A stretch of 14,776 bases of DNA, taken from NCBI GenBank assembly GCA_964511385.1, contig CAZEFE010000017.1, positions 1-14,776 of the forward strand, in the 5' to 3' direction. The position numbers and the translations under genes are program-made. The stretch is from CAILHX01 sp964511385. Its GTDB lineage: Bacteria > Pseudomonadota > Gammaproteobacteria > Burkholderiales > Methylophilaceae. The notes beneath the pieces are model-generated. The model saw nothing but the letters and a program-made list of their open reading frames with translations. It had not been told where the DNA came from and made no database searches. This document shows positions 5,135 to 12,891 of the stretch, piece by piece (position 1 is the stretch's first letter; every line of letters begins with the position of its first letter).

Positions 5135-7285
5135 ATGAGTGAGCAAGAATCAACCATCAATCCTATCGAGCTGGGTCGCCACCTCATGCAGGTTCGAGAG
5201 CGCGGCGGCATCAAGCAGGCCGACTTGGCCAAACGAGTGGCACTTAGCCCGGCAGTGCTGTCGCGCATCGAGAGCGGGGAACGGCCGGTAACCCTCCTGG
5301 AGGTTCAGGACATCCTGACCCAGCTGGCCACCCCAGAGGCTGTGGAGCTCAATAGAGCACTCCAGAGGACTTGGCGCGTGCTGCCTCGGCCACCCCTCGA
5401 CCACCCCGACCAGGACATGCTCTGGGAGGCTGAGCAAGTCGCTGGCGAACTGGTTGGCCTGCGCGACAAACCTGACACACCGCATGCGTTCGAGCGTCGG
5501 CTGACCGAATACATCGATGAACTTAAGCGCAGCGCCGGCCTGCTGCTGAAGCGGGACCACCAGGTTGCGTTCATTGGAAGCATTGGCGTGGGCAAGTCGA
5601 CAGCGATATGCCGGATGACCGGGCTTGAAACCCCGAAAGAAGATGGCACCCTCGTCCCGGTGCTGGAGGTTGGCGGTGGTGGCATCACTGTCTGCGAAGT
5701 GCACCTGCGCACAGGCCCCGACTATGGGCTGATCATCGAGCCGCGCAACGACGACGAGATTCGTCAGGATGTCGCTGACCTCGCCGACCATGTCCTAAGA
5801 GGGAACGTACAGGTCGAAGATGAAGGGCCGGACGCATCCGAGTCCCAGGGAATCTCAAAGGAGGTCGCTCGCGCGCTGCGGAACATGGCTGGCCTGGCCG
5901 TGCTGCGCTCAAAAGGCCCGGACGGCAAGCGTGTAATCGTCGACCCGGCCAAAGCTCTGGCTGAGAAGTTCCCGACGCAACGCGAGTTCATGGTCGAAAC
6001 ACTCACCCGGATGGAGCTGCATCGCCGGGACCGGCGCGACGTCTGGTACGACAGTGCCACCGGCAAATCGCCGAAGGCGTGGCTCCGCGATACCTTCGCT
6101 GCCATCAACAACGGCCGGCATCCCGAGTTCACGCTTCCAAAGCGCATCGAGGTGGTGATTCCTGAGCAACTGCTCAAGGCTTCTGATCTGACGGTGCGCA
6201 TCATCGATACCAAGGGAATCGACCGGAACGCGGCTCGCGAGGACATCGAGATGCATCTCAACGATCCGCACACGCTGGCCGTACTGTGCTCGAGCTTCAA
6301 CAATGCCCCGGCAGCAGAAGCACGGTTGTTGCTTGAGCGGGCGAAGGAGGCTGGCGTTCGCGCCCTCGACGTAAACGCAACACTTCTGGTACTCCCGCGA
6401 CCTGGCGAGGCATTGGCCATGAAGGACGACGCGACAAGCACACCGGTTGAGACGGCGGAAGAAGGCTATGAACTCAAGGAAGAGCAAACCGCCATGGCAT
6501 TGGAGCCCCTTGGACTGCAAAGGCTCGCCATAGGGTTCTACAACGCAGCCGAAGACCCAGCCGCCCGTGCACAGGAATTCTTCGCAGAACGTCTGCACCA
6601 CGCCCGCGATTCGTTCCGCGACCGTATCCGGGACGCCGCGAACGGCGCGCGTACTCTGCTGAAGAACCACGGTGAAGAGCGGATTCGCGCAGTGCTGCGT
6701 GACGCTGGCAAAAGCCTGCGCACATGGGCCTCGCTGAACGCTACTGTGCCGCCCGTGCAGGCACACGTGCAGGAGAGCCTGCTCGCGCAAATCCAGGTGG
6801 CCTACGCCGCCACTGTTCGGGCCGCAATCCGACGCGAGGGCGAATGGTTACAACTGAGTTACTCCTACCATATTGGCTACGGTGCGCGACGCCTTGCCGT
6901 GCTTGCGCTTGGCAAGGCCGTCGATGAATTCGCTGGCCATTGCAGGATTCTGGCGGCTACGCCGGGATACGCGGAAGCCGCTGACCTAATCGCCCAGGCC
7001 GAGCGGGTACTAACAGCCTCTTACGAGGAACTGCTGCGCAAGGTTCAGTTGATGGGGCAAACCGTTTTCAAGGAGGCGTTGAAAGCCGACTCGGCTTTCT
7101 GGCAAGCGTGCATGGCTGAATGGGGACAAGGACCCGGCTACAAGAGCCGCGTCGCGGGGCACAATCGAGAGTGGTTCGACAATGAAGCCCGCCGCAGACT
7201 CGAAGAGGAGCTGAAGGGACTCGTCGGGCGCGAATGGGCGCGAACGTTGCAGAGCGTGACCGATCTCTTGGAGCCAGTAGGGTGA
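5135..7285 (+). CDS. XRE helix-turn-helix fused to a dynamin-like P-loop GTPase (candidate defence or control protein)
   Basis: A 716-residue two-part protein. Residues about 12-64 form an XRE/Cro-type helix-turn-helix (KQADLAKRVALSPAVLSRIE, then SGERPVTLLEVQDIL), a fold that binds short DNA dyads. Residues about 120-470 are a P-loop NTPase: Walker A GSIGVGKST at 148-156, a possible switch-I Thr in GGGGIT at 180-185, and a G3-like DTKG at 358-361. No clear [NT]KxD G4 motif follows; the strand at 415-420 (TLLVLP) leads into PRPGEALAMKDD. Residues about 470-716 are mostly helical and lack a visible membrane segment. This resembles dynamin-like bacterial GTPases, but the spacing between G1/G2 and G3 is long. 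GTP rather than ATP use is inferred. It is divergent from the RM locus and shares a dense regulatory region with it, suggesting it senses something and controls RM genes or its own synthesis. No exact family was recognised. Confidence 0.75.
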   Translation: MSEQESTINPIELGRHLMQVRERGGIKQADLAKRVALSPAVLSRIESGERPVTLLEVQDILTQLATPEAVELNRALQRTWRVLPRPPLDHPDQDMLWEAEQVAGELVGLRDKPDTPHAFERRLTEYIDELKRSAGLLLKRDHQVAFIGSIGVGKSTAICRMTGLETPKEDGTLVPVLEVGGGGITVCEVHLRTGPDYGLIIEPRNDDEIRQDVADLADHVLRGNVQVEDEGPDASESQGISKEVARALRNMAGLAVLRSKGPDGKRVIVDPAKALAEKFPTQREFMVETLTRMELHRRDRRDVWYDSATGKSPKAWLRDTFAAINNGRHPEFTLPKRIEVVIPEQLLKASDLTVRIIDTKGIDRNAAREDIEMHLNDPHTLAVLCSSFNNAPAAEARLLLERAKEAGVRALDVNATLLVLPRPGEALAMKDDATSTPVETAEEGYELKEEQTAMALEPLGLQRLAIGFYNAAEDPAARAQEFFAERLHHARDSFRDRIRDAANGARTLLKNHGEERIRAVLRDAGKSLRTWASLNATVPPVQAHVQESLLAQIQVAYAATVRAAIRREGEWLQLSYSYHIGYGARRLAVLALGKAVDEFAGHCRILAATPGYAEAADLIAQAERVLTASYEELLRKVQLMGQTVFKEALKADSAFWQACMAEWGQGPGYKSRVAGHNREWFDNEARRRLEEELKGLVGREWARTLQSVTDLLEPVG

Positions 7286-7776
7286 GATGCATCCTGGTTG
7301 ACCTCGGACAAAACTAAAGCGCATCAACGAGTGCTCACAGGTGGAGGACTGCTCTTGGCCGCACTGAGACATAAGGCAACGATCATTGACGGCCGCTAAA
7401 GCCGAGGGGCCGGAATTGCCCTTCCGTCAGGTTTCAAAGTGAAGCATGAAGCAGTCCTTCAGGCGTCCGGTCTTGAGATACGGTGACCGGATGGTCGTGG
7501 CCGAAAGTGTGAGTTCATCAGATTTCCGCATTGCGGTCATTCACTCCTGCTGCGCTCTCTCCAACGAACGGCTGTTCAGGCCGAGTTTGAAACGATGGTC
7601 ACAGCCCGGAATTCGGCCTTTACGGTCGTTAGAGACGTTGCCTTCGAATGTCCGGTTTTGCTAGGGTTGCTGCCCTCCGCTGGCTAGCGAGATATGTGAC
7701 ACTCAGAACTGCTTTCATCTGCAGCGGAGGCTGACTCTTGACTCAGGGCGGGCATCAAGAAAGACTTAACCTCGCC
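7286..7776. other. Gene-poor stretch with a degraded-looking repeat-like segment
   Basis: No convincing gene was found in about 490 bp. A 72-codon plus-strand frame at 7446-7664 is rich in Ser, Arg and Cys, has no good ribosome-binding site and no recognisable domain. The segment around 7525-7665, including GCGGTCATTCA and the dyad GAACGGCTGTTC, resembles intergenic repeat debris near mobile elements in proteobacteria; that is an impression only. CCTCCGCTG (7674-7682) and CAGCGGAGG (7722-7730) form a perfect 9-bp inverted repeat around a 39-nt loop, possibly a weak terminator or a relic. Confidence 0.4.
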
Positions 7777-8382
7777 TCAAGCATGGGAGGATGACCTATA
7801 GAGCCGATCAGCTAACGATTGAATGACTTCCCCTTTCGCTAGTCGCGCAACCCACTCTTCAGGTATTCCCGATTCGCCATAATAAGCTCCCGCGAGTTGC
7901 CCATAGATTGCCGCGGTCGTATCCGCATCATTCCCAAGGTCAGCGACAGTCAAGACGGCATCCCTAAAACTGTCGGTGTTAAAAAAACACCATAGCGCAG
8001 CTTCAAGACTATCTACGACATATCCGCTGCCGTTGATCGAATCCGAATCCACGTTTCTGTAACTTCCGGCGGCTATATCCGCAAGCCGCCGCGAAGTCGG
8101 GACTTCTAGTCCATGTTCAAACAGTATTTCCTCCTTCGATGCGCCTATGAAAGCAGCCAGGAGAATGGCCGAGAACAAACGAACCGCATCTATGCACTCC
8201 TGAGCGCCATGTGTCGTTCTGGAGCTCTCAGCAGACATTCGTATAGCCATCTCCCGGTCTTTGGCAAAAAACATTGGCACTGGAGCCAGGCGCATTAAAC
8301 TTCCGTTACCGGCTGTGTCCGGATCGGCCGATCCTGCATACGGATTCCCATTCGCTTTAAAGGTACGTAAGTCGCTATCATA
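7777..8382 (-). pseudogene. 5'-truncated ADP-ribosylglycohydrolase (DraG-like) gene
   Basis: The open frame of 201 codons matches only the C-terminal part of the ADP-ribosylglycohydrolase family, which removes ADP-ribose from modified proteins or nucleic acids. Visible segments are NPYAGSADPDTAGNGSLMRL, then SGYVVDSLEAALWCF, and the family's C-terminal metal motif LGNDADTTAAIYGQLAGAYY. Similarity begins upstream of the first ATG (8295), near 8375, and then ends at an in-frame TAA at 8385-8383. The N-terminal half, with the GDxxG and TDDT-type metal ligands, is absent, and reading further upstream shows nothing family-like. A 172-residue protein from the ATG at 8295 could be made but would lack half of the active site. 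I therefore call it a pseudogene. It is unrelated by orientation to the thioesterase gene that follows. Confidence 0.8.
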
Positions 8383-8410
8383 TTAAAAAGGTATTCCATC
8401 TCGACTTACG
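8366..8410. repeat. Perfect 9-bp inverted repeat at the truncation point of the ADP-ribosylglycohydrolase
   Basis: CGTAAGTCG (8366-8374) and CGACTTACG (8402-8410) are exact reverse complements, 27 bp apart. They lie exactly where similarity to ADP-ribosylglycohydrolase stops, and also 51-95 bp upstream of the thioesterase start. A second small dyad GCTCT/AGAGC (8410-8414, 8421-8425) adjoins. They could be an operator for the thioesterase gene or the scar of a rearrangement. Confidence 0.4.
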
Positions 8411-8460
8411 CTCTTGCACGAGAGCACGTTCATCTGACCAATTCACAGAGCAAAAACCTT

Positions 8461-8913
8461 ATGGTCCAATCAAAATTGAAGCCAATTTGGCACTCATCCT
8501 TTCCTATCGATTACGTTAATCAGCGCGGGAAAGAGTGTTGCAATGGCCATCTTGGTATAGAAATTCTTGAAGCCGGTTCTGACTACCTCAAAGGGCGGAT
8601 CCCAGTTGATCGCCGTACGCAGCAACCCGCGGGTGCCCTACATGGAGGCGTGTCAGTAGTCCTGGCAGAAACTTTAGCTTCATGGGCTGCAGCCTATGTT
8701 GTGGACCCAGGTAAGTATCACTGCGTGGGCCAGGAAATCAATGCAAATCACATTCGTGCAGTAAGTGAGGGATGGGTATTTGGCGTAGCCAAGCCATTAC
8801 ATATTGGGAGTAAAAGCCAAGTCTGGGATGTGCGAATTACCGATGAATCAGACAGACTGGTTTGCGTCTCAAGAGTAACAATGGCCGTACTTGCCACGCC
8901 TAACAAATACTGA
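8461..8913 (+). CDS. Hotdog-fold acyl-CoA thioesterase (PaaI/YdiI-like)
   Basis: A 150-residue thioesterase of the YdiI/EntH/PaaI group, which hydrolyses aryl- or acyl-CoA to the free acid and CoA in the cytoplasm. The family signature is clear: HLGIEIL near residues 30-36, PVDRRTQQPAGALHGG, SVVLAETLASWAA, VGQEINANHIRAV and SQVWDVRITD. Putative catalytic residues Gln55, His61 and Glu70 keep the spacing of the E. coli YdiI residues Gln48, His54 and Glu63. Length is typical and the frame is intact. The ribosome-binding site is poor (AAAAACCTT precedes the ATG), but the N-terminus fits the family. It is followed after 171 bp by the cyclase-family gene on the same strand, so the two may be co-transcribed. 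The substrate is unknown; nearby iorAB suggests an aryl-CoA such as an arylacetyl-CoA. Confidence 0.88.
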   Translation: MVQSKLKPIWHSSFPIDYVNQRGKECCNGHLGIEILEAGSDYLKGRIPVDRRTQQPAGALHGGVSVVLAETLASWAAAYVVDPGKYHCVGQEINANHIRAVSEGWVFGVAKPLHIGSKSQVWDVRITDESDRLVCVSRVTMAVLATPNKY

Positions 8914-9084
8914 AAAGAGGGTTATCTGCACTGTAAGGATATGTAGTGCGCTTTTTGGATTGATCTGGGTAGCCGGTGTAAGTAGCTTCACATGTAAGGA
9001 TCCCAAGATAACATACCAGTCCTCGGACGATATTCTGGACGACTTGGGGATGCGTTGGACTTACATCTTCCTGGAGTGCATCCA

Positions 9085-9867
9085 ATGAACAACAATTCAA
9101 TTGCTAGCCTAAGCGCTGATTTAGTCGCGGGACGGATCAGGATAGTAGACCTTACTCAAACGTTATCGGCTGACTTCCCCGCACTCCAGTTACCGCCGCA
9201 GTTCGGCCAAGTATGGTCCTTCAAGCAGGAAAAAATCTGTCGCTACGATGAAAAAGGACCTGCTTGGTACTGGAATAACTTCTCCTGTGGCGAACACACG
9301 GGCACACATTTCGATGCCCCAGCCCATTGGGTGACTGGTAAGGACTTTCCGAAGAACACTGTGGATACAGTAGATCCAAGTGTATTCCTGGCACCTGCGG
9401 CGGTTGTGAATTGCTCGGCCGAGGCTGCTTCGAATCCGGATTGGCTGCTTACGATCGAGCATTTACAAGCTTGGGAGGTAAAGCACGGCCGTATTCCCGA
9501 GAGGGCTTGGTTGCTTTTCCGGACCGACTGGTCAAAGCGCAAGATGCCTGAGGATTTCGTGAATATGCGTGAGGACGGTCCACACACTCCTGGACCTTCT
9601 CAGGCGACTGTTGAGTGGCTGATCCGCGAGCGCAAAGTTCTAGGATTTGGCGTCGAGACCATCAATACTGACGCCGGCCAATCTCATAGCTGGCCGACCC
9701 CTTACCCATGCCATACCTTAATGCATGGCGCCAACCGCTACGGTTTGCAGTGCCTGACGAATCTTGATCAGCTTCCACCGCAAGGTGCGATGATTGTCGC
9801 TGCTCCGCTCAAGATCAAGAATGGCTCTGGCAGCCCTTTGCGCGTTCTTGCATTGATCCCCGCGTAG
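9085..9867 (+). CDS. Cyclase-family metal-dependent hydrolase (kynurenine formamidase-like fold)
   Basis: From the ATG at 9085 the protein is 260 residues. The upstream ATG at 9055 is in frame, but GGAG at 9073-9076, 8 nt before 9085, supports the later start. The family metal-binding motif HxGTHxDxPxH is complete as HTGTHFDAPAHW, beginning at residue 71. The N-terminal strand IVDLTQTLSADFP and C-terminal LTNLDQLPPQGAMIVAAPLK are also typical. Members hydrolyse amides or cyclic esters, for example N-formylkynurenine or isatin, using a divalent metal. The protein is longer than KynB (about 210 residues), so formamidase activity is only one possibility. It follows the thioesterase and may act on a ring-derived or amide intermediate of the same pathway. 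It appears intact. Confidence 0.87.
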   Translation: MNNNSIASLSADLVAGRIRIVDLTQTLSADFPALQLPPQFGQVWSFKQEKICRYDEKGPAWYWNNFSCGEHTGTHFDAPAHWVTGKDFPKNTVDTVDPSVFLAPAAVVNCSAEAASNPDWLLTIEHLQAWEVKHGRIPERAWLLFRTDWSKRKMPEDFVNMREDGPHTPGPSQATVEWLIRERKVLGFGVETINTDAGQSHSWPTPYPCHTLMHGANRYGLQCLTNLDQLPPQGAMIVAAPLKIKNGSGSPLRVLALIPA

Positions 9868-9895
9868 CAAATCATCAACCACTGGAATTTGTTTT

Positions 9896-10069
9896 GTGAT
9901 CAATGTGTCAAGCATCTGGCTCTCTGCGCGATGGAGCTGGACATCGCATTTACAACTTCAAGATGCTTCCTTGCGCTGTTGGCTGACTGAAAAAGGGTCG
10001 CTGACAAGGAAATTTTCTGATCCGGGTATTCGTCGGGGTCGGCTTGTATATAAGAAGCTGGATGCTCAA
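9896..10069 (+). pseudogene. Possible 5' remnant of a chorismate lyase (UbiC-like) gene, cut by the IS
   Basis: Starting from a GTG at 9896 the frame contains LRCWLTEKGSLTRKF (9971-10015), which resembles the N-terminal signature of chorismate-pyruvate lyases (LxxWLTxxGSLTxxL/F). The enzyme makes 4-hydroxybenzoate and pyruvate from chorismate. The frame then runs into the IS21 element at 10070. Stretches resembling the C-terminus of the same family occur on the far side of the IS. Similarity is short and read from memory, so this is tentative. Otherwise 9868-10069 holds no gene I can support. Confidence 0.42.
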
Positions 10070-10093
10070 TGCGCATTCCGACGAACGTGACCG
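10070..10093. repeat. Left terminal inverted repeat of the IS21 element
   Basis: Begins TGCGCATTCCGACG and ends AACGTGACCG. It matches the reverse complement of the right end with one substitution (C against T) and one missing C. The TG terminus agrees with the family. Confidence 0.82.
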
Positions 10094-10163
10094 CTGGGGA
10101 AGCGCGGATGCGTGGTGTTCAAATTGTACCCTGACCGGTCACGATGGCGCGGTGCAGGGTTGT

Positions 10164-10214
10164 CCACAGGCGACCGCCAGCGCGCCTCTAACGCTGGCGG
10201 GCGGTCGCCTGTGG
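10164..10214. terminator. Long hairpin downstream of istB inside the IS
   Basis: CCACAGGCGACCGCC (10164-10178) and GGCGGTCGCCTGTGG (10200-10214) form a perfect 15-bp stem, with an inner AGCG/CGCT extension. It lies between the istB stop and the left IS end. No U tract follows on either strand. Likely roles are blocking read-through across the IS end or hiding the istB ribosome-binding site from outside transcripts. Confidence 0.5.
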
Positions 10215-10239
10215 GGAACCCGTGTTTGGCGCGAGATCG

Positions 10240-10974
10240 TCATGACTTCCTCGCCTTTCTCATCGATTCTCCCGCAAGGGCGAGGCGGTGCGAGGAATGC
10301 AGGATGCGGTCAAGGATGGCATCGGCGAGTGTCGGCTCGCCGAGATACTCGTGCCAATGCTCGACCGGCAGCTGGCTGGTGATGACGGTCGCGCGCGCAC
10401 CGACCCGGTCGTCGAGCACCTCGAGCAGATCGGAGCGTTCCGAAGCCTGCGGCGGGGCCAGCCCCCAGTCGTCGATCAACAGAACATCGGTCTTCGCTAG
10501 CGCGACGAGACGGCGTGTAAAGCTACCATCGCCGTGAGCGATGCGCAGTTCCTCAAAGAGGCGCGGCAGACGGACGTACAACACCGAGAAACCCTGCCGG
10601 CATGCAGTGTTGCCGAGCGCGCAGGCAAGCCAGGTCTTGCCGCTGCCGGTAGGGCCGGTAATCAGGCAATTGTGATGGTGGCGGATCCAGTCACCGCTGC
10701 CGAGCTGGACGACGAGTCTCTTCTCGAGGCCGCGGCCAGGACGGTAATCGACATCCTCGAGGTAGGCGCTGCCGACCTTGAGCTTCGCCTGCTTGAGCAG
10801 GCGGGTGACGCGCCGGGTATCGCGGAACGACACCTCGCGGTCGATGATCATGGCGATGCGATCCTCGAAGGACAGATCCGTGGCGCCGGGCTGCGCGAGT
10901 TGCTCCTCGAGCGCGCAAGCCATGCCGCCCAGGCGCAGGGTCTTGAGTTGGGTAAGGCTGTGGTGAGTCAGCAT
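10240..10974 (-). CDS. istB: IS21-family helper ATPase IstB
   Basis: A 244-residue AAA+ ATPase that assists the IstA transposase in target selection by wrapping DNA as an ATP-dependent oligomer. Walker A GPTGSGKT is at 107-114 and Walker B LLIDDWG at 165-171. The C-terminal SQLPVEHWHEYLGEPTLADA and ILDRILHSSHRLAL segments are typical of IstB, as is the length. The start ATG at 10974 has AAGGAG a few bases upstream, immediately after the istA stop (12-bp gap), so it was co-expressed with istA. The frame is intact. With istA broken, it could only help a related transposase supplied in trans. Confidence 0.96.
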   Translation of the reverse strand: MLTHHSLTQLKTLRLGGMACALEEQLAQPGATDLSFEDRIAMIIDREVSFRDTRRVTRLLKQAKLKVGSAYLEDVDYRPGRGLEKRLVVQLGSGDWIRHHHNCLITGPTGSGKTWLACALGNTACRQGFSVLYVRLPRLFEELRIAHGDGSFTRRLVALAKTDVLLIDDWGLAPPQASERSDLLEVLDDRVGARATVITSQLPVEHWHEYLGEPTLADAILDRILHSSHRLALAGESMRKARKS

Positions 10975-10986
10975 ACGTCTCCTTGG

Positions 10987-12535
10987 TCAGTGGTAGTACG
11001 AGGAACCGCGCACGTTGCCGTGCGCGGGCAGGGTCAATTCGGACTGAGTCGTGCCGGGCAGCGGCTGGCGGTCGAGACCGCCTTGAGGATCGAGGCGACC
11101 GACTTGTAGCGGCGCGCCCCCAATTGCCACGGCGCGGGCACAGGCCGCCTCCAGACGCCTCTTGCCGTAGGTCTTGGCCAGCCGCATGACGCCCAGGCAG
11201 GCGCGGTAGCCTTGCTCGGGATGCGGCCGCGATTCGAGTTGGTAGCGCACGATCTGCGTCGTCGCCGGCCCCAGCGTCGCTGCCCAGTTGAGCATCCGGC
11301 CCGGTGTCCATTCGGCATGCGCGCGATGCGAGGCCGGCATGTGCTCGGGAACCGTGCTGTGGGCGCCGCGACGCGAGCTGCGTGGATGCGCGGCGACGCG
11401 CTTGCCTTTGAAGAAGCATTCGACGCTGTCGGCCGTCAGTCGGATTTCAATCTCCTGACGGACCAGGGCGTGGGGCACGCTGTAGTAATGGCCGTCGACC
11501 TCGACGTGATAGTCGATGTTGGCCCGGGCCTTCTTCCACTGCGCATGCTGGAACGGCGTGACCGGCAGCGGCCGCAGTGCCGGCTGGTCGAGAGATTCGA
11601 AGGCATCCCTTCGGCAGCCGGGCAGTTTCCTGAACGGTCGGCGGTTCAGATCTTCGACCAGCTCGGCGATGGCGGCGTTCAGTTCAGCCAGGGAGAAGAA
11701 GCGCCGATTCCGCAGGCGCGCCAGAATCCAGCGCTGGACGATCTGTACGCCGACCTCGACCTTGGCCTTGTCCTGCGGCCGATAGGGACGCGCCGGCAGC
11801 ACGGCCGTGCCGTAGTGCGCGGCAAATTCGGCCACCGCCCGCTGCGGTTCCGGCTCGTAGCGGTTGGCCTCGCCGATCATCGCCCGCGGATTGTCCGGGA
11901 CGATCAGTTCCGGGGCACCGCCAAGGAAATGCAACGCCCGGCCCAATCCCCACAGCCAGTCGGCCTGGGTCTGCGCCGCCGTGGCGCAGGCAAACGTGTA
12001 GTTCGAGGCGCCCAGCACGGCGACGAAGATGCGCGCGCGGCGGATTTCGCCCGTGACCGTGTCGATGATCGCCACGGTGTCGCCGACGTAGTCGGCGAAC
12101 AGCTTCTCGCCGGCGCGGTGGGTTTGCCGCATCGAGCGCTTGAGACTCCGGGCGAAGGCCCGGTACAAATCGCAGAAGCGCGAGTATTGGTAGGCGGCCT
12201 CGCCGTGTCCCTGGCGATACTCTTCCCACAGCAGCGCCAGCGTGACGCTCTTGCGCTTCAGTTCCTGATGAACATGGGCCAGATCCGGCGCCACATGCCC
12301 GCGCTCAGCACCCCGTCCCCCGACGCGGACTCAGACGCCGCTCGAGCGCGCCCTCATCCAACTCCCTGATCTGCGCCCAGTCCAGTCCAGCCGTTTCCGC
12401 CGCCTTCACGTACTTGGCGACGACACCCTTGGAAACCTTCAGCGCGCGGCCGATCCGCTCAAAGGACAGCGCGCATTCGTACTTGAGCCGCAATAGCTCC
12501 TTGATCCTGTGCATGGCAATCCGTTCTGCCGCCAT
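10987..12535 (-). pseudogene. istA: IS21-family transposase IstA, interrupted by a frameshift
   Basis: Two adjacent frames together make one IstA. The first (12535-12305) encodes the N-terminal HTH region (MAAERIAMHRIKELLRLKYE, then FERIGRALKVSKGVVAKY) and stops shortly after ALERRLSP. The second (open to 10987, nominal GTG at 12294) continues with VHQELKRKSVTLALLWEEY and the DDE catalytic core: Asp68 in FADYVGD, Asp134 in VPDN and Glu180 in AKVEVGV, numbered from the GTG. The second frame is shifted by +1. The switch must lie between the TGA of the second frame near 12331 and the TGA of the first at 12307-12305, where a G5 and a G4 run occur (12317-12321 and 12311-12314). One extra G is the simplest explanation. 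IS21 istA genes normally need no frameshift, so I call it broken; a sequencing error is the alternative. Confidence 0.9.
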
Positions 12536-12672
12536 ACCATCCCTCGCAAAAAGCTCGGGAGGGTAGCGGCTTTCTCAAACGTTGTTGCCACACACCCGCC
12601 TTCCCGATTCCGACGGCGTGACCGGCCGTTCCGACATCTCGGCGAAATCGGTCACGCATATTTCGGAATCAT

Positions 12673-12697
12673 CGGTCACGTTGCGTCGGAATACGCA
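12673..12697. repeat. Right terminal inverted repeat of the IS21 element
   Basis: CGGTCACGTT then GCGTCGGAATACGCA ends the element with CA. It pairs with the left end at 10070-10093 and is part of a 24-bp-spaced series with CGGTCACG at 12649-12656, probably IstA binding sites. Confidence 0.82.
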
Positions 12698-12827
12698 CTC
12701 GACACCCGCTTAGGCACATTCTTGTTCGCAACGAAACTCTCAGGGCTAGACGGTCCGCATTAGTTAGAGACAAATGCCATTGCTTGTGAATGAAGTGCTT
12801 ATGCCGGAAATCTTGAGGCTAGCTTGA
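12698..12827 (+). pseudogene. Possible 3' remnant of a chorismate lyase (UbiC-like) gene
   Basis: Directly after the IS one frame reads LDTRLGTFLFATK, which resembles the UbiC LGxxLF segment, then stops at 12761. A different frame at 12774-12827 reads MPLLVNEVLMPEILRLA, which resembles the C-terminal KPLLLTELFLP signature. In an intact enzyme these two segments lie about 37 residues apart; here the gap is about 22 codons and the frame changes, so the gene has internal deletions. The middle of the enzyme is missing entirely between this piece and the left remnant (9896-10069). Each match is short; the fact that both sides of the IS recall the same family in the right order is the main support. 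Nothing else was seen in 12828-12891. Confidence 0.42.
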
Positions 12828-12891
12828 TTCGGTTACGTTCTTGCGTTGAGAACACGATTTGAGCGAGCAAAAACAAGAAGCGCAGCAATAT

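Larger units (their letters stand above)
10070..12697 (-). mobile_element. IS21-family insertion sequence (istA frameshifted, istB intact)
   Basis: A 2.63-kb element bounded by TG...CA ends with imperfect terminal inverted repeats: TGCGCATTCCGACG then AACGTGACCG on the left, TGCGTATTCCGACG then C then AACGTGACCG on the right (reverse complement). Inside it lie istA (frameshifted) and istB, in that order on the minus strand, the standard IS21 layout. Near the right end CGGTCACG recurs at 12649-12656 and 12673-12680 (24-bp spacing), with an inverted copy TTCCGACGGCGTGACCG at 12608-12624, like the multiple terminal repeats bound by IstA. Flanking bases CTCAA (10065-10069) and CTCGA (12698-12702) match at 4 of 5 positions and may be a decayed target duplication. 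GC is visibly higher than in the flanking metabolic genes. Confidence 0.93.

Noticed and set aside
5764..6790. Long minus-strand frames inside the XRE-GTPase gene
   Set aside because: Ser/Arg- or Cys-rich shadows without domains or ribosome-binding sites; the plus-strand frame has HTH and P-loop motifs.
7446..7664. 72-codon plus-strand frame
   Set aside because: Odd composition, no ribosome-binding site, no recognisable domain; better seen as repeat-like or decayed DNA.
8891..9088. 65-codon frame between thioesterase and cyclase, with a hydrophobic stretch near its N-terminus
   Set aside because: Starts inside the thioesterase gene and ends just inside the next; no family similarity and no good start signal.
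11212..12369. 385-codon plus-strand frame
   Set aside because: Antisense to istA, whose DDE residues and IS context are clear.
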